From assembly GCA_947069175.1 (NCBI GenBank), contig CAMTDV010000013.1, forward strand, positions 15,481,001 to 15,545,000: a stretch of DNA of 64,000 bases. The letters are read 5' to 3'. The translations under genes and the position numbers were made by a program. The DNA is from Scalesia atractyloides (lineage: Eukaryota > Streptophyta > Magnoliopsida > Asterales > Asteraceae). The stretch's first letter is position 1, and the number at the start of each line of letters is the position of its first letter. The notes beneath the pieces were generated by a model that was not told the origin of the DNA, ran no database searches, and was given only the letters and a program-made list of their open reading frames with translations. Below are positions 46,301-58,500 of this stretch, piece by piece.

Positions 46301-46993
46301 GTAATTGATTTAGGTGGAAGTTGGGATAAACCACTTACCCCTAATAGAATTCTCCTACAATAATAGTTATCATACTAGCATCAAGGCCGCTCCTTTTGAG
46401 GCTTTGTATGGGAGAAAGTGCCGAACGCCCGTGTGCTGGGCAGAAGTTAGGGAAGCCCAACTATCAGGACCAGAGATTGTCCTGGAGACCACGGAAATGA
46501 TTGTACAAATCCGTGATCGTCTCATAGCTGCTAGGGATAGGAAGAAGAGCTATGCTGACAAGAGGCATAAACCTCTTAAGTTCCAAGTAGGGGACAAAGT
46601 TATGTTAAAAGTATCACCGTGGAAAGGTGTAATGCATTTTGGAAAGAAGGGCAAGTTGAGCCCAAGATATATTGGACCATTCGAGATAGACGAATGCGTC
46701 GGCACGGTAGCTTATAAGCTCAGATTGCCAGAGGAGCTTATGTATTCCACATCTCTAACCTTAAGAAATGTCTAGCCGATGAGTCGCTAGCAATGTCACA
46801 CAAGGATGTGCAAATTGATGAAAACCTGAAGTTCATTGAGAAACCGATTTCGATCGAGGATCGACAGGTTAAGAAGCTCCGAAGGAAAATGATACCTATA
46901 GCAAAGGTTAAGTGGGACGCTTTTAGAGGTCCCGAGTATACATGGGAGGTTGAGTCCACTATGCGACAAAAGTACTCCCATCTTTTTGAATAA
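43332..46993 (+). pseudogene. Element C pol: knuckle, protease, RT, RNase H, integrase, chromodomain
   Basis: In order: zinc knuckle (43555), protease with LFDSGADRSF (43740), TAA at 43938, RT (44325..44890; GFIQPSSSSWGAPILFVKKK, FIDD kept near 44750), RNase H (44894..45523; YCDASHTGMGYVL), integrase zinc finger and core (45700..46300; MDLITKLPK, HPQTDGQSER), C-terminal domain (46314..46740) and chromodomain (46793..46993; KKLRRKMIPIAKVKWDAFRG). Stops or shifts at 44589, about 44730, 44865 (Trp codon to TAG), 45520, 46273 and 46740. Together with gag this would be one polyprotein. Confidence 0.85.
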
Positions 46994-47017
46994 AATCTCG
47001 AGGTCGATATTTCTTTT

Positions 47018-47030
47018 AAGGGGGTGAGGA
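47018..47030 (+). other. Polypurine tract of element C
   Basis: AAGGGGGTGAGGA immediately before TGTAACACCC. Confidence 0.8.
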
Positions 47031-49951
47031 TGTAACACCCTGTAAAATCGTGTATAATAGTATAGTGACACGTATTATATTTTAAATATAGTCTATTAAA
47101 GACTAATAAGGACTAAAGGCGTCAACATGCTCAAACTAAGCCTCTAAGTGACGGTCCGATGTCAACATGCATAAATAATAGCCTCTGAGTGACTAATATG
47201 TCAACATGCCCAGCCTCTGAGTGACATCGGAATCTACATGCTTATAATAAACCTCTGAGTGATCCTTTGCGAAGTCCTAACTCCCATACGTACAATTGTT
47301 TGACAAGAGGGTTCAATTTTGTAAATATGTGAAAGTTGGATAATGGAGGGATTAAAAGTGTCGACATGTTAATTTATACCTCTGAGTGACCTTTTAACGA
47401 ACTGAGAGCTCGACAATGACCGGGCATAATCCCGGGTATGCCAAGTATTGGCTACGTAGGGCTAAAAGTGCCAAAAAGGTGTTTTAAAAGGATTCTAATA
47501 GCTTTAATAAGTTAAGGGGGTTAAATTGTCAAACTTTGAAATTGGCCAAGAGGCGGTCACGGGCCGCGAGAGACCTGGCCTGGGTCTCTTGCGGGGCGCG
47601 AGAAGCCCTCTGCTACAGAAAGTTTTGCTTGGTCTCCAAACAAAACTCCAAAAACCATTAAATCGAAACCATGGCTTCCCAAACTGTTATGCCACGTTTT
47701 GGGACACTTGTCAGCTTCCTCTTACACCCCTAAACACCTAGCTTCACCTCCTTTGAGTTCTCCAACTATAAATAGGTGCTAAAGTTCACCATTCCAACTT
47801 GCACCTTTCTCATTTATATACTCTTCTCCCTCCTCTGGAAGTTCTTAGCTAAAAGGAGCATCCAACATAGTTCTTTTGCACCTTTGGAATCACTGGTAAG
47901 TGTTCCTTCTTTGTGCATTTTCGTTCATAGGCTTTTATAGCCAAAAGTCAAGCGTTTTACAGAAAACGCTTTGACTTTCGGTTAAGACCATTATGGTCTA
48001 GCCATTGTTCGAAACGAACATGGCTAAGTGATCGTAATAAGGTAATTGTTTGTCCCTATAAAGGGCACCTCCTGAAGATCACGTTTGCTAGACCAATTGA
48101 CAAGTCAAAGTTATGATTTTAAAAAGTCAAACAGGCCATTTTTTCAGAAAAATCATAAATTGATCTTATATATGTTATAAAACCTGTTTTGACACTTAAA
48201 TAACATATTTTATATTAAATCATTTACCTACTGATATGTTATATTAAATAACATATTTAAAACATTTTAATCTGACCTTAACATCAATTTTCATAAACAT
48301 CGCATAAAGACGTCATATTACGACATAAGCGTCGTTTCGGCGCATAGTATGGTTTTAAACCGCATTAATCGACCAAGACTTGTTACCTACTGATTTTAAA
48401 ACTTATTTTAAACATATTTACAGTAGGTACATGTTATAAACTCATAATCCCAAATAATTTATGAACTATGTGTAAAATGACCAAAATGCCCCTTCGGTGC
48501 ATAGTTTGGTCATAAAAGATAAATTACACAAATAATTGGTATCCTACTGATATTATATCATAAATAAAGGATTTTTCCAGAATACTTATAACTATAACAT
48601 TAAATTATATTCAAGTTCCTTTTATACGGTATAAATTTACGGAATTCCCCTTTGAGGCATAGTTTCGTCTTAAAACCTTAACGGGCATATAAGTTGATAT
48701 CCTACTGATATTTTAACTTATTTAAAATACAAAGGAATATAGAACTTGTCCCTGACTTATCCGGTTACCCATTATCGCTTATAATCATACGGTTGATTAT
48801 ACGTAACTAGTTTACGGAATTTAACCGAAACGGGTTTAGCCTTATCATTTTAATCTCAAAATCCAGAATGTTAATTGTTTACCCATATTATGAAAGTCAT
48901 AGTACTTGTTGGGTTTAAACTACATTCTATCCAATCATCGTTTAATCAAGCGTATTACGGCTTGATCATGTACACTATGCGGTCTAAGTCTATGACTTAA
49001 ATAAAGACCGTTAGCATTAATTGGTTAGCTTATGCCATAATCCAGTATAGAGCCTTGTCGGTAAATGCTATCTTCACGTTAGTACTTTTGTATACGGCTG
49101 AGTTACTGAAATTTAAAAGAAGCCTAGCTCAGGTAAATAATTTCGACTTATTTTCCCTATACGGGCTTGGGATATGGTAAACTATTACTGCTTGGTCAGA
49201 AATGGGATCAATCGAATGCCGGATTGTGGCTAGTAAATCCGTATATTCTATTTTAATCAGTTTTGTTTGATAACTTAAACATCGGGGGTTAAATTACCGT
49301 GTCCTAGATATCCTCGGCTCATTAGATTAGTTAATGGCCACGGCCTTAGCGCGAGGTGTAGGCATACACCTGACAGACGCTCAAATGCAAATTACCCAAG
49401 ACGTTGAGGATAACTCCTCTGTGAGTTCTAAGTGGTGTGTATTTAATCATGTCTCGGTCTCTGTACTGGGCCCTGTATGTATGGACAAACATGTGAATCT
49501 GTTAACAAGGTTACAAAGTAACTTTCCCAAGTTATAAAAGATTTTGTGCCCTGTGCACTTAAAATCATTTTAAAATGTTTTCAAAATGAGTCAGTTGGGT
49601 GTATTTACCAGCAAAAGCTGACGTATCGTCTAAAGACTAAACTACAGGTACAATACGAAATAGGTCGGAAGCTGCTCAGTAGTGAATAAGAGGATCTTGC
49701 AAATCCTTATATCTGCCCTAAAGTCTGTTTTATATTCTTTCTTGTACATTTTAACGATCCGCCTGTGTATCTTCTATTACAAGCCTGTATATTATTTTGT
49801 ATTTCTGAACATTTGGTTTGTAATAGTAATGTTACTCCAAGACTTCCGTTGTGCCGTTTTTAATTGACAATGATGTTATTAACTGACGTCACGATACCCC
49901 CCACCCGGGCCCACCGGTGTATGGATTTGGTTGGAAAACCAGAGTGTGACA
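47031..49951 (+). repeat. 3' LTR of element C
   Basis: 2.9 kb, TGTAACACCC to GAGTGTGACA. It carries the CCTCTGAGTGA repeats, GC hairpin (47565..47600) and TATAAATA (47768..47775), and then a long AT-rich part in which ACCTACTGAT recurs (48230, 48395, 48540, 48700). No tRNA-like module. Confidence 0.8.
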
Positions 49952-51029
49952 CATGTTGTACTTATTTTGTACATAAATCATTGAGATCTCTTACTTGTTT
50001 GGTAACTGAGTCTCTTCTGAAACTCCATTATCCAACATCAGAATTTCGCTACCTCTTCTAGGATTTTAACAATAACCTCTTTTAAGGTTTTCGTATGCAA
50101 CCCTTTCTTGGGTTTTGTATTCAACCACTTATGGGGTTTCCTATTCTACCACTACTGGTGTATCCTATGCAACCTCTTTAGGTTACACCAACTATGTTAC
50201 TCTGCACTTTTCGTATTTGTGGGTTTTGTCTTTTGGAACCGATTTACCTCCCACATTTTCGTGATACGGTAATCATTTTGTGATTACTTTATTTCGAGCA
50301 GGTGAATTTAGTGTTGGTATATGTGACTTTTGCAATCTATTTGTGTTTGTGAATGCATCTGGTATTTCATTTGCTATTATTTGCAAAGTCACGCCCTTTT
50401 GGACTTCGGATTTACATTGACCACTTCAAGGGTCGAGATTTAATATGATGCATTCCTTGTTTAGTTGTATTACCAGTCTTTTATTTTCCTTATCTTGTCT
50501 CCCCCTAAGACTGGGAATATTGGTTTGTTAAATGGATAGCCAGTATAGATGTTGTAACCATGTCCATTTTGGTAACTTACATATATCGCATAACCAAAAA
50601 AACTTTTGGTTCTCTTCTAGAGCCCAGTTGTTGTGGGGAGTATGCGTCACTAAAGGTTTTGTGAAAACATATTCTAGTTGTAAAACCTTTAGTTTTCTAA
50701 TATGGCCTTCTAGCCATATTGTCATATAGAGATATTCAGTATCAATTTCATTCACAATTTTAATGTGATACCCGTTTAGCTGAATAACTGAAGTTAGTAA
50801 GTCAATTCAGGATATATTAGAGTATGAGGCATTTTCGATTATAAAACATGGTATCAGTGAGTAAGATGTCGACGCTCTTCCGGAGCATTTGATATACAAC
50901 TAACACCCGAACCAATATCAATAAGTGTCTCTGCCGGGGACAATTGATAACATATGTATTATGGTTTTATGATAGTGTTACTAGTGATATTGTCGTGTTG
51001 TTGTATATAAACATTCAACTCATATTTGT
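49952..51029 (-). pseudogene. Copia E internal region, integrase-RT linker
   Basis: On minus, 50520..50285 reads LGGDKIRKIKDW.., SEVQKGVTLQIIANEIPDAF and KSHIPTLNSPARI with stops: the linker between integrase and RT of Tork/Tnt1-type copia elements. It continues the sense of the RT fragment at 40425..40250, with C inserted between and D inserted at 51030. 50050..50230 has repeated AACC(T)CTTT..GGTTTT words. Confidence 0.55.
51025..51029. repeat. Target site duplication of element D, left copy (TTTGT)
   Basis: TTTGT before TGTAACATCC; identical copy at 61435..61439. Confidence 0.92.
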
Positions 51030-51212
51030 TGTAACATCCGTCGAAAAACGGGTTTCCAAAACCCGCTTCGTTTATTAATCGATTATTTAGTTATAATTTC
51101 CGTTGCGTATATATTGTTCATTTTAATTTTAAACAATACAAAATTAATAAACATTTTAGAATTTAAAAACTATAATTAATAAATGATAAAAATAAGTGAA
51201 TAAAAAATAAAA

Positions 51213-51293
51213 TGAGGCTGCCGGGTTTCGAACCCGGGTCGCCCATAAGCACAAACACACACCACACCACTCCGCCACACACTTCTTTCATGC
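51213..51293 (-). other. Antisense tRNA-like module in the 5' LTR of D
   Basis: On minus: TGTGGCGGAGTGGTG (A-box, Ser/Leu style), then ACCCGGGTTCGAAACCCGG about 45 bases on (perfect 5-bp T stem and B-box), then CAGCC. No acceptor stem. It is upstream of the TATA box, in U3. Confidence 0.65.
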
Positions 51294-51544
51294 CAAATAC
51301 AGAAACAAATTACATTTAAAGTAAATCCAAAAGTCAAACCGGAAATCAGCGCGCCCAATCCGCAGTCGCCGGAAAAACCGATGATTTCGCAAATCACGAC
51401 CGTTTTCTTTGACTGAAACGCGTGAACTAAAATTCGACATCGGTTATAACCGATGTCTAACCCCCAATTCCAGTCGTAACCACCGGAAAAGTTTTGACCG
51501 CGAATCAAGACCATAATTCGGACCCAATACATCCTGTTCATCCT

Positions 51545-51552
51545 TATAAATA
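51545..51552 (+). promoter_or_regulatory. TATA box in the 5' LTR of element D
   Basis: CTTATAAATACCCACCC about 515 bases into the LTR; conserved in the 3' LTR and in element A. Probable pol II start region for the genomic RNA, which would then contain the three sense tRNA-like modules in its 5' end. Confidence 0.55.
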
Positions 51553-51977
51553 CCCACCCAAACCTCCGGTGACCTTTTCGCTCAAAATCGCACAATTTCT
51601 CGAAGCTTTAGCACGTCGCCGGAAATTCCAATTTCGCCGGAATTACTGAACGGAAAACCGCGATTTTCTTCAGACGGTACAATCATCTAAATTTCTATTG
51701 CTATCTTTCGATTTATAATCTAATTGCTCAATCTAGTAATCAAAACTGTTAAACAGTTTCCCTCAGCCGGAATCTGCAAATCGGAGACGACGAGACTTTG
51801 CCGGAAAACCTGAAGCAAACACGCCATACCCTGTCATTTCATTTCGCTCTTCAATTCAATCAAATACAAGTAAGATCGATTAAACAGAACAGTCGGAATT
51901 CACTGTTCTGAAATGTTAAACGAAGAAGACGAAGTCGGACAATGTGTATAAGTTTAATTAAAACTGGATATTTCACC

Positions 51978-52395
51978 GGGTTAGACACACAGTCCAGCGG
52001 GGGACTGTGTGCAACATAATACGCACGTCCCGAGTTCGAATCGCACATGTTACCGACTTTCAGAAATAAAACCAATCCTTTTTAAACCTATTCAGATCAT
52101 CTTTCAACATGTATATCAATATAATATAATCCAGTAATTTAACAGGTTAAGCACACAGCCCAACTGGTTGGGCTGTGCGTACTCGAACCGAATGTCTCGA
52201 GTTCGACTCCGGGTCACTGAAGTCGGTTTGGCCAATTTAAATCATTGTTGAAATAAACTAATTAAGATAAAAGTTAATCAGTATATATATATATATAATT
52301 AAAACAGAGAATATTTCGGGTTAGACACGTAGCTCAGTTGGTAGAGCTGCGTGCACGCATACGAGAGGTCCCGAGTTCGAACCTCACTCAGCGCA
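51978..52395 (+). other. Array of three tRNA-like modules in the 5' LTR of D
   Basis: Modules at 51978..52046, 52144..52217 and 52317..52395, each starting (G)GTTA(G/A)(G/C)AC. Hairpins: CACACAGTCCAGCGGGGGACTG.. in the first, CACAGCCCAA..TTGGGCTGTG in the second, ACGTAGCTC..GAGCTGCGT in the third. B-boxes: GAGTTCGAATC (52032), GAGTTCGACTC (52199) and GAGTTCGAACC (52373). In the third module TAGCTCAGTTGG (52330..52341) is a perfect A-box, 32 bases before the B-box. No tRNA acceptor stem. Confidence 0.7.
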
Positions 52396-52950
52396 TACAA
52401 ACACACAGTCCGACCGGTCAACGGTCAACGGGGTCAAAAAGTCAAATTTTTTTATTTCTTTTATTTATTTATTTTATTTAAAAATCAATTAAAAACACTT
52501 AAAAATAATATTTTTAAAGTTAGAAAATGTCCTTAAACTCACAAAAATAAATCTAAAAATTCCATTAAAGCACTAATTAAAAACATTAATCTCGAATAAA
52601 ATCCATTTATTTACCGAACCATTTCGTTATTATTTTAGGTTAGTTTTTCCTCGTCGATCAAATCCTAAAATTCGTGCGCATCCAACGTCATCAAAGAACG
52701 CACCCAATGTGAGTGAATCTCTATCAATTCCCCGTTTTAATCATGTTTTAGAGTGTATCATGTGTCGTTTAATTCCTTATTATATTTAAACACTTGTGCA
52801 TCCATCATATCCGTGATCAAATGTGTATCCAATATGTATCAATTGTTGTGTGGATTATGTTTAGATTGAAGTTATCATTTTCAGTGCATGCATTTCATTA
52901 GGCCCATCAGCTCCCCGTGGGATACGGGTTGAGTATCAGGTGCCTCATTC

Positions 52951-53060
52951 GATCGGCTCCGTTGATTGAGCCTTGATCTCACATACATTATCATTCATGT
53001 CACTCGATCGGCTCCGTTTGATTGAGCCTTGATCTCATATACATCATCATTCATGTCATT
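52951..53060. repeat. Two-copy direct repeat, 55-bp period, in the LTR of D
   Basis: GATCGGCTCCGTTTGATTGA..CTTGATCTCA..CATTCATGTCA occurs at 52951 and 53006. The same word occurs in inverse sense in A and B (e.g. 7228..7251). Confidence 0.8.
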
Positions 53061-53087
53061 TACTCATCCAATGTGGTTTGTGTTTTG

Positions 53088-53088
<1 letters not shown>

Positions 53089-53123
<35 letters not shown>
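53089..53123. repeat. (TA)n microsatellite in the 5' LTR of D
   Basis: About 17 TA units; the 3' LTR has about seven at 61058..61072, which explains nearly all of the length difference between the two LTRs. Confidence 0.9.
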
Positions 53124-53126
<3 letters not shown>

Positions 53127-53487
53127 TGCTCACATGTGATTATTGCACAAATTTTCAATATTAAATAAAACAAGAAATTAATAACAATGTTTTATCAAGG
53201 TTCACTCGCCAACTTTTGTTGACCCAAAATATCCCCCGTTTTACACATGATACAGGTGATCCAGTTGAGGCAAGAAACACATAGGAAGGCCTAGAAGAAT
53301 AAATCAATTTAAGCTTTGGATTGTTTACATAGTTCCATTTCCTTGTAATTGTATGGATCTTGATTTGAATATTTAAGTTGTAATTTGAATTTAATAAATA
53401 TGAAACATTTTAGTAAACATCATGAGCTATGGTGATAACCCAATTATGCCCGACTCTTATTCCGCTGCGGGTCGGGGTGTGACAGAT

Positions 53488-53499
53488 TGGTATCAGAGC
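53488..53499 (+). other. Primer binding site of element D
   Basis: TGGTATCAGAGC three bases after the LTR end: exact complement to the 3' end of plant initiator tRNA-Met, which primes minus-strand cDNA. Confidence 0.92.
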
Positions 53500-54295
53500 C
53501 ATGACTATAGGGATACAGGATAGGTTATTAGACCTTTAGAGCCTATACTATAGTTGATTAAAAATTTTAAATTGTTTATGCGTTACATACAAAATTCATG
53601 ATGTTTATATGCTTTATGTTTATTGTTACACTCAATGTTATGCAAGCATGTTCATAAGTACATATTATTATACAATGCTCATCATGAATCATATCCTCAT
53701 AACATATCATATCCATGAGAGCACACACCTCACAATTCCCATGATTTTTGCAACGATTTTTGTATTCTTCAAATCACATCAAAGTGAGTTCTCATGACGG
53801 GCATGTAGTAACTGGAAGGGTACGAGTACCGGTAGTCGGAACGTCCTGTCTAGGCTTGGCATTCGTATAAATCCAAAATAAAAGGACCAGTTTGCCTACC
53901 TGGGGACTAACGATGAGAGTACGAAGACCTATTAGGCCAAAGCATGCTATACCAAACGTCGTGTGAGCTAACCCCACTTTGAGTTGTCATTGTGTCTACA
54001 CCTGGACACCCTCCTACCATACATCTCGCAATCATATTTCATGGTTTTCATTCGGGTGATGCGAGTATTAATCGCCCAACACCAATGTGAATCCTACTAA
54101 GCCAATAGTCATGGGGGCCCACATGACTATACAGGCGATGGTATGGGGGACATTGGAGGCCCAAACATGAGCAAACCCAAGACATCCTATGGATGTAGTT
54201 GCATTATTGATGATTATGTTATTTTTATTCTTTTAACGACACATGACACCTAAAAACTTCTTAAACTCACCATCTTCCTATGTATATTCCTGTAG
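53500..54295 (+). other. Leader of element D
   Basis: About 0.8 kb without coding frame, closely similar in inverse sense to 11999..12831. Would hold packaging signals. Confidence 0.6.
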
Positions 54296-55590
54296 ATGTC
54301 GGATAGGCAACTACGTGGAGGTAGAAAGTCAGGAAGATCCAAGGAACGCTTGGCCACTCAAATTGCTAAACAAATGGCCGCGATACTTCCTGACATCGTG
54401 ATTCAAGTTCAACAAGCTCTCACCGCAAATCCTATCAACCCTCCCAATCAAGAGACCAGAGCGTCGCCAACCCTCACTCCAAAAAGTGCTCCTACAAACA
54501 CTTCAAATCTTGCGATCCCCCAAAGTATGAAGGGACCGAAGGTGTTACTGCCCTCCTTCACTGGTTTGAAGAAATGGAGAACACCTTCCTCAATTGCGAT
54601 TGTCCCCAGGATCGCAAGGTACGTTATGCAACAGGGAGACTGTTTGGAGTAGCCCTTACCTGGTGGAACACAGAAAAGGGTAAGCGAGGAGTCGAAGATG
54701 CCATGGCCTTATCATGGGAAGAGTTAAGGGAACTCATGACAAGGCGCTTCTGTCCAAGAAGCGAAATCAAAAAGTTGGAAGATGAATTCCACTCGTTGAA
54801 ATAAAAGGAAGGAGATCACACTTCCTACAACAAGAGATTTCTCGAACTGAACCAAATGATCCCTAATCTGTTCACCCCGTGTACCGCTTGGTTGAACACT
54901 ACATTCGAGGTCTTCCCTCGAAAATTCAAGACTCGGTTCTAAGCACTTCGCCTGCAACACTTGAAGCCGCAATGGAACTAGCTACCGAACTTACTGAGAA
55001 TCGCATCCGAAACGGCAAATTCAAGGATGAGAAAAAGAAAGCCCCCATTGAGGCCCAAACTCCAAATCATTTCGTCTCCTCTTCAAAGTTTGCTGGTAAG
55101 AGGAAACGAAACAGCAGAAATTTTGCCGGCACACAAACAACCCCTCCTATCACTGCCGCACCAATTACCCAAATTGTTCCCTCAGCTGCACCATTTAAAA
55201 AGCCATACACCGGCCCATACCCAAAATGCAACCGTTGTCAATACCATCACCTCCCAGAAACTCCTTGCCAACATTGCACCAGCTGTGGCCGTGCGGGTCA
55301 CACCATCCAAACTTGTCGCACACTTCAGCGAATGAACCGCAATCAATCCTCAACCCAAACCCACCATCGGATAGTGGGTCAAGCCCAACAACCCTTACTT
55401 CTACCACCCACGCAACATATAGCCCAATCCTACTACCAACCCAACTACCCCATGATGCAACCCATGCGAGCATGTTACAACTGTGGAGACCCAAACCACT
55501 TCAGGAACACATGTCCACGCTTGGTGAACATCATCCATGCCCAAGCTCAAGCAAATCCGGTAAACCAAGCTAACCAAGCTCCTCCACCTG
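54296..55590 (+). pseudogene. Element D gag
   Basis: ATG 54296 (MSDRQLRGGRKSGRSKERLA). The frame shifts near 54475; the core (ENTFLNCDCPQDRKVRYATG, LTWWNTEKG, RRFCPRSEIKKLEDEF) is in another frame. A TAA replaces a Gln codon at 54802..54804 and one more shift follows near 54877. From 54879 on the frame is open: HYIRGLPSKIQD, a basic Pro/Thr-rich region and the zinc knuckle CYNCGDPNHFRNTC (55478). A continuous gag cannot be made from this copy. Confidence 0.85.
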
Positions 55591-58500
55591 CTAGAGGAAG
55601 AGCTTTCAACATCAATGCCAACCAAGCTAGGGCTGACAACAACGTGGTTAACGGTACGTTTCTCATCAATGGTAGTTATGCATCCATGTTATTCGATACT
55701 AGCACGGATAAGAGTTTTGTGTCCTTAGAATTTGAACCTATCCTCAACCAAACTCGTGATAATCTCATGGAATCTCTAACGGTGGAAGTTGCTGACGGAA
55801 AGCCCGTTTCATTAAATTCTATTATACGAAATTGTACCCTCACTCTAAAAGATCACGATTTTCCAGTTGACCTCATTCCTATGAAGTTGGGAAGTTTCGA
55901 TATTATAATCGGTATGGACTGGCTCAGCCAGCATCACGCTGAAGTAGTATGCCGTGAAAAGTTCATTCGCATTCCTCTTGCAGACGGTCAGACCCTACGT
56001 ATCTTTGGAGAAACCCCTTCGAAAGGACTCAAATTAATGTCCTGCCTTCAAGCCCGAAAATATCTCCGCAAGAACTATGTCGCATTCCTAACTCACGTGG
56101 TCAAAAAGGGAAACAAGGAGAAGAAACTCGAAGATATACCAGTGGTGAAGGAATTCCCACAAGTCTTTCCCGACGACATCTCAGGACTCCCTCCTGTGAG
56201 AGAAGTCGAATTCCGCATCGATCTTGTACCTGGCGCTACACCAGTCGCAAAATCTCCTTATAGGTTAGCCTCATCTGAAATGCAAGAGCTGGCCAGTCAA
56301 CTGCAAGAGTTGACTGACAAAGGATTCATACGTCCTAGCCCCTCGCCTTGGGGTGCACCTGTTCTTTTTGTGAAGAAGAAAGATGGAACGTTTCGCATGT
56401 GTATCGACTACAGAGAACTCAACAAGTTAACAGTTAAGAATCGCTACCCACTACCTCGCATCGATGACCTCCTAGACCAACTTCAAGGCGCCACCTGTTT
56501 TTCAAAAATCGACCTTCATTCTGGTTATCATCAACTCAGAGTACATGAAGAAGACGTCCCAAAGACCGCCTTCCGGACTCGTTATGGTCATTACGAATTC
56601 ATGGTCATGCCATTCGGTTTAACCAACGCCCCCGCTGTCTTCATGGATCTAATGAATAGGGTATGCAAACCCTACCTCGACCGCTTTGTCATAGTCTTCA
56701 TCAACGACATCCTCATCTACTCCAAGTCTAAATCCGATCATGAACGACACCTTCAACTCATCCTTACACTCTTAAGGACTGAAAAGCTCTACGCTAAGTT
56801 CTCAAAATGCGAATTCTGGTTAAGAGAAGTACAATTCCTTGGACATGTCGTTAATGACAAGGGAATACATGTCGATCCTTCGAAAATCAAGGCAGTACAG
56901 GAATGGCAAGCACCACGTACCCCTACCGAAGTAAGGTCATTTCTTGGTTTGGCTGGTTACTATCGCCGCTTCATTGCCAATTTCTCCCGTATTGCTGTAC
57001 CACTCACGGCTTTGACTCATAAAGGAAAACCCTTCATATGGGGACCTAAACAAGAAGAAGCCTTCCAAACCCTAAAGCAAAAGCTTTGTGACGCACCTAT
57101 CCTCACACTTCCTGAAGGTTGCGATGACTTTGTAGTATATTGCGACGCATCAGGGCAAGGGCTAGGCTGTGTATTAATGCAAAGAGGAAAAGTGATAGCC
57201 TATGCTTCTAGGCAACTCAAGGTTCATGAAAAGAATTACACCACCCACGACCTGGAACTTGGAGCCGTTGTGTTCGCTCTCAATATATGGAGACATTACC
57301 TCTACGGTACCAAGTGTGAAATATACACTGACCACAAAAGTCTCCAACATATCTTCAACCAAAAGGAGTTGAATATGAGGCAACGAAGATGGGTCGAACT
57401 TCTTAACGACTACGACTGTGAAATTCGGTATCATCCTGGCAAGGAAAACGTGGTGGCTGATGCACTCAGTCGAAAAGGTTATGCGAACTCCATTCGTCTT
57501 CTATGTTCGCAAATCATAACCGACATCAAAGATCGAATCCAAGCAGCTCAACACATTTCTGTAACCGAAAATGACGTACGCGACGAGCTGTCATGTGGAG
57601 CTGAACTCAAAATCGAAACCAAATCCGACGGTATTCTATACTATCTAAATCGCATATGGATTCCTGATCGCGATAACCTTCGTGATTTCCTCATGAATGA
57701 GGCACACAAAACACGGTACTCTGTCCCACCCAGGAGCCGACAAGATGTACCAAGACCTACGATACACCTACTGGTGGTCGGGTATGAAAAAGGATATCGC
57801 TGTTTTTGTTTCCAAGTGCCTTACTTGTTCCAAAGTAAAAGCTGAACATCAAAGACCTTCAGGACTCCTAATCCAACCTGAAATACCTGTATGGAAGTGG
57901 GAAAACATAACCATGGATTTCATTACCGGGTTACCTCGCACCTCCAGTGGGTATGACACCATATGGGTAATCATTGATCGTCTTACAAAATCAGCTCACT
58001 TCATACCGATTCACGAGGACTTCAAGAACGAGAAGTTAGCTCGTATCTACATCAGCGAGATCGTAAGCCGTCATGGTGTACCTTTAAGCATCATTTCAGA
58101 CCATGATGGTCGTTTCACTTCACGAACATGGCGAGCCGTACAAACCGCCTTGGGTACACGATTAGACCTCAGTACCGCTTTTCATCCTCAAACTGATGGA
58201 CAATCTGAACGCACCATCCAAACTCTTGAAGACATGCTTCGAGCATATGTCATAGACTTCAAGGGAAATTGGGACGCGCATCTACCATTAGTTGAATTGT
58301 CATACAACAATAGCTATCACTCAAGTATCGGCATGGCTCCTTTCGAAGCTTTATATGGTCGTAAGTGCCGATCTCCAATATGTTGGCACGAAATTGGAGA
58401 AGCACAAATCCCGGTCCAGAATTAATTCAAGAAACAACCGACAAGATCCATCAAATTCGAAACAATCTTCTAGCGGATCAAAGTCGACAAAAGAGTTATG

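Larger units (their letters stand above)
40732..49951 (+). mobile_element. Element C: Tekay-like chromovirus, 5' LTR and primer site damaged
   Basis: gag (42486), protease, RT, RNase H, integrase and chromodomain (to 46993), then a polypurine tract and a full 3' LTR (47031..49951). The left LTR has only about the first 1.3 kb and the primer site is missing. It sits inside copia E. It is a different subfamily from A, B and D: its LTR starts TGTAACACCC and lacks the tRNA-like modules. Stops in every domain; not autonomous. Confidence 0.85.
51030..53484 (+). repeat. 5' LTR of element D
   Basis: 2,455 bp, TGTAACATCC to GGTGTGACA. Contents in order: antisense tRNA-like module (51213..51293), TATAAATA (51545), three sense tRNA-like modules (51978..52395), a 55-bp direct repeat (52951..53060) and a (TA)n tract (53089..53123). 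Confidence 0.95.

Noticed and set aside
46796..47071. 91-aa minus frame at the end of element C
   Set aside because: Shadow of the chromodomain and LTR start on the other strand.
52317..52395. tRNA-Lys/Ile-like gene (TAGCTCAGTTGG..GTTCGAACC)
   Set aside because: The D-arm stem is far too long and the 5' and 3' ends do not pair; it is an LTR module.
52351..52536. 61-aa frame, identical at 60317..60502
   Set aside because: Identity comes from the two LTR copies; the frame lies on a tRNA-like module and AT-rich DNA and is not a gene.
54879..57845. 988-aa frame as an autonomous functional polyprotein
   Set aside because: Starts in the middle of gag, ends by a shift within integrase, and has altered protease and RT active sites.
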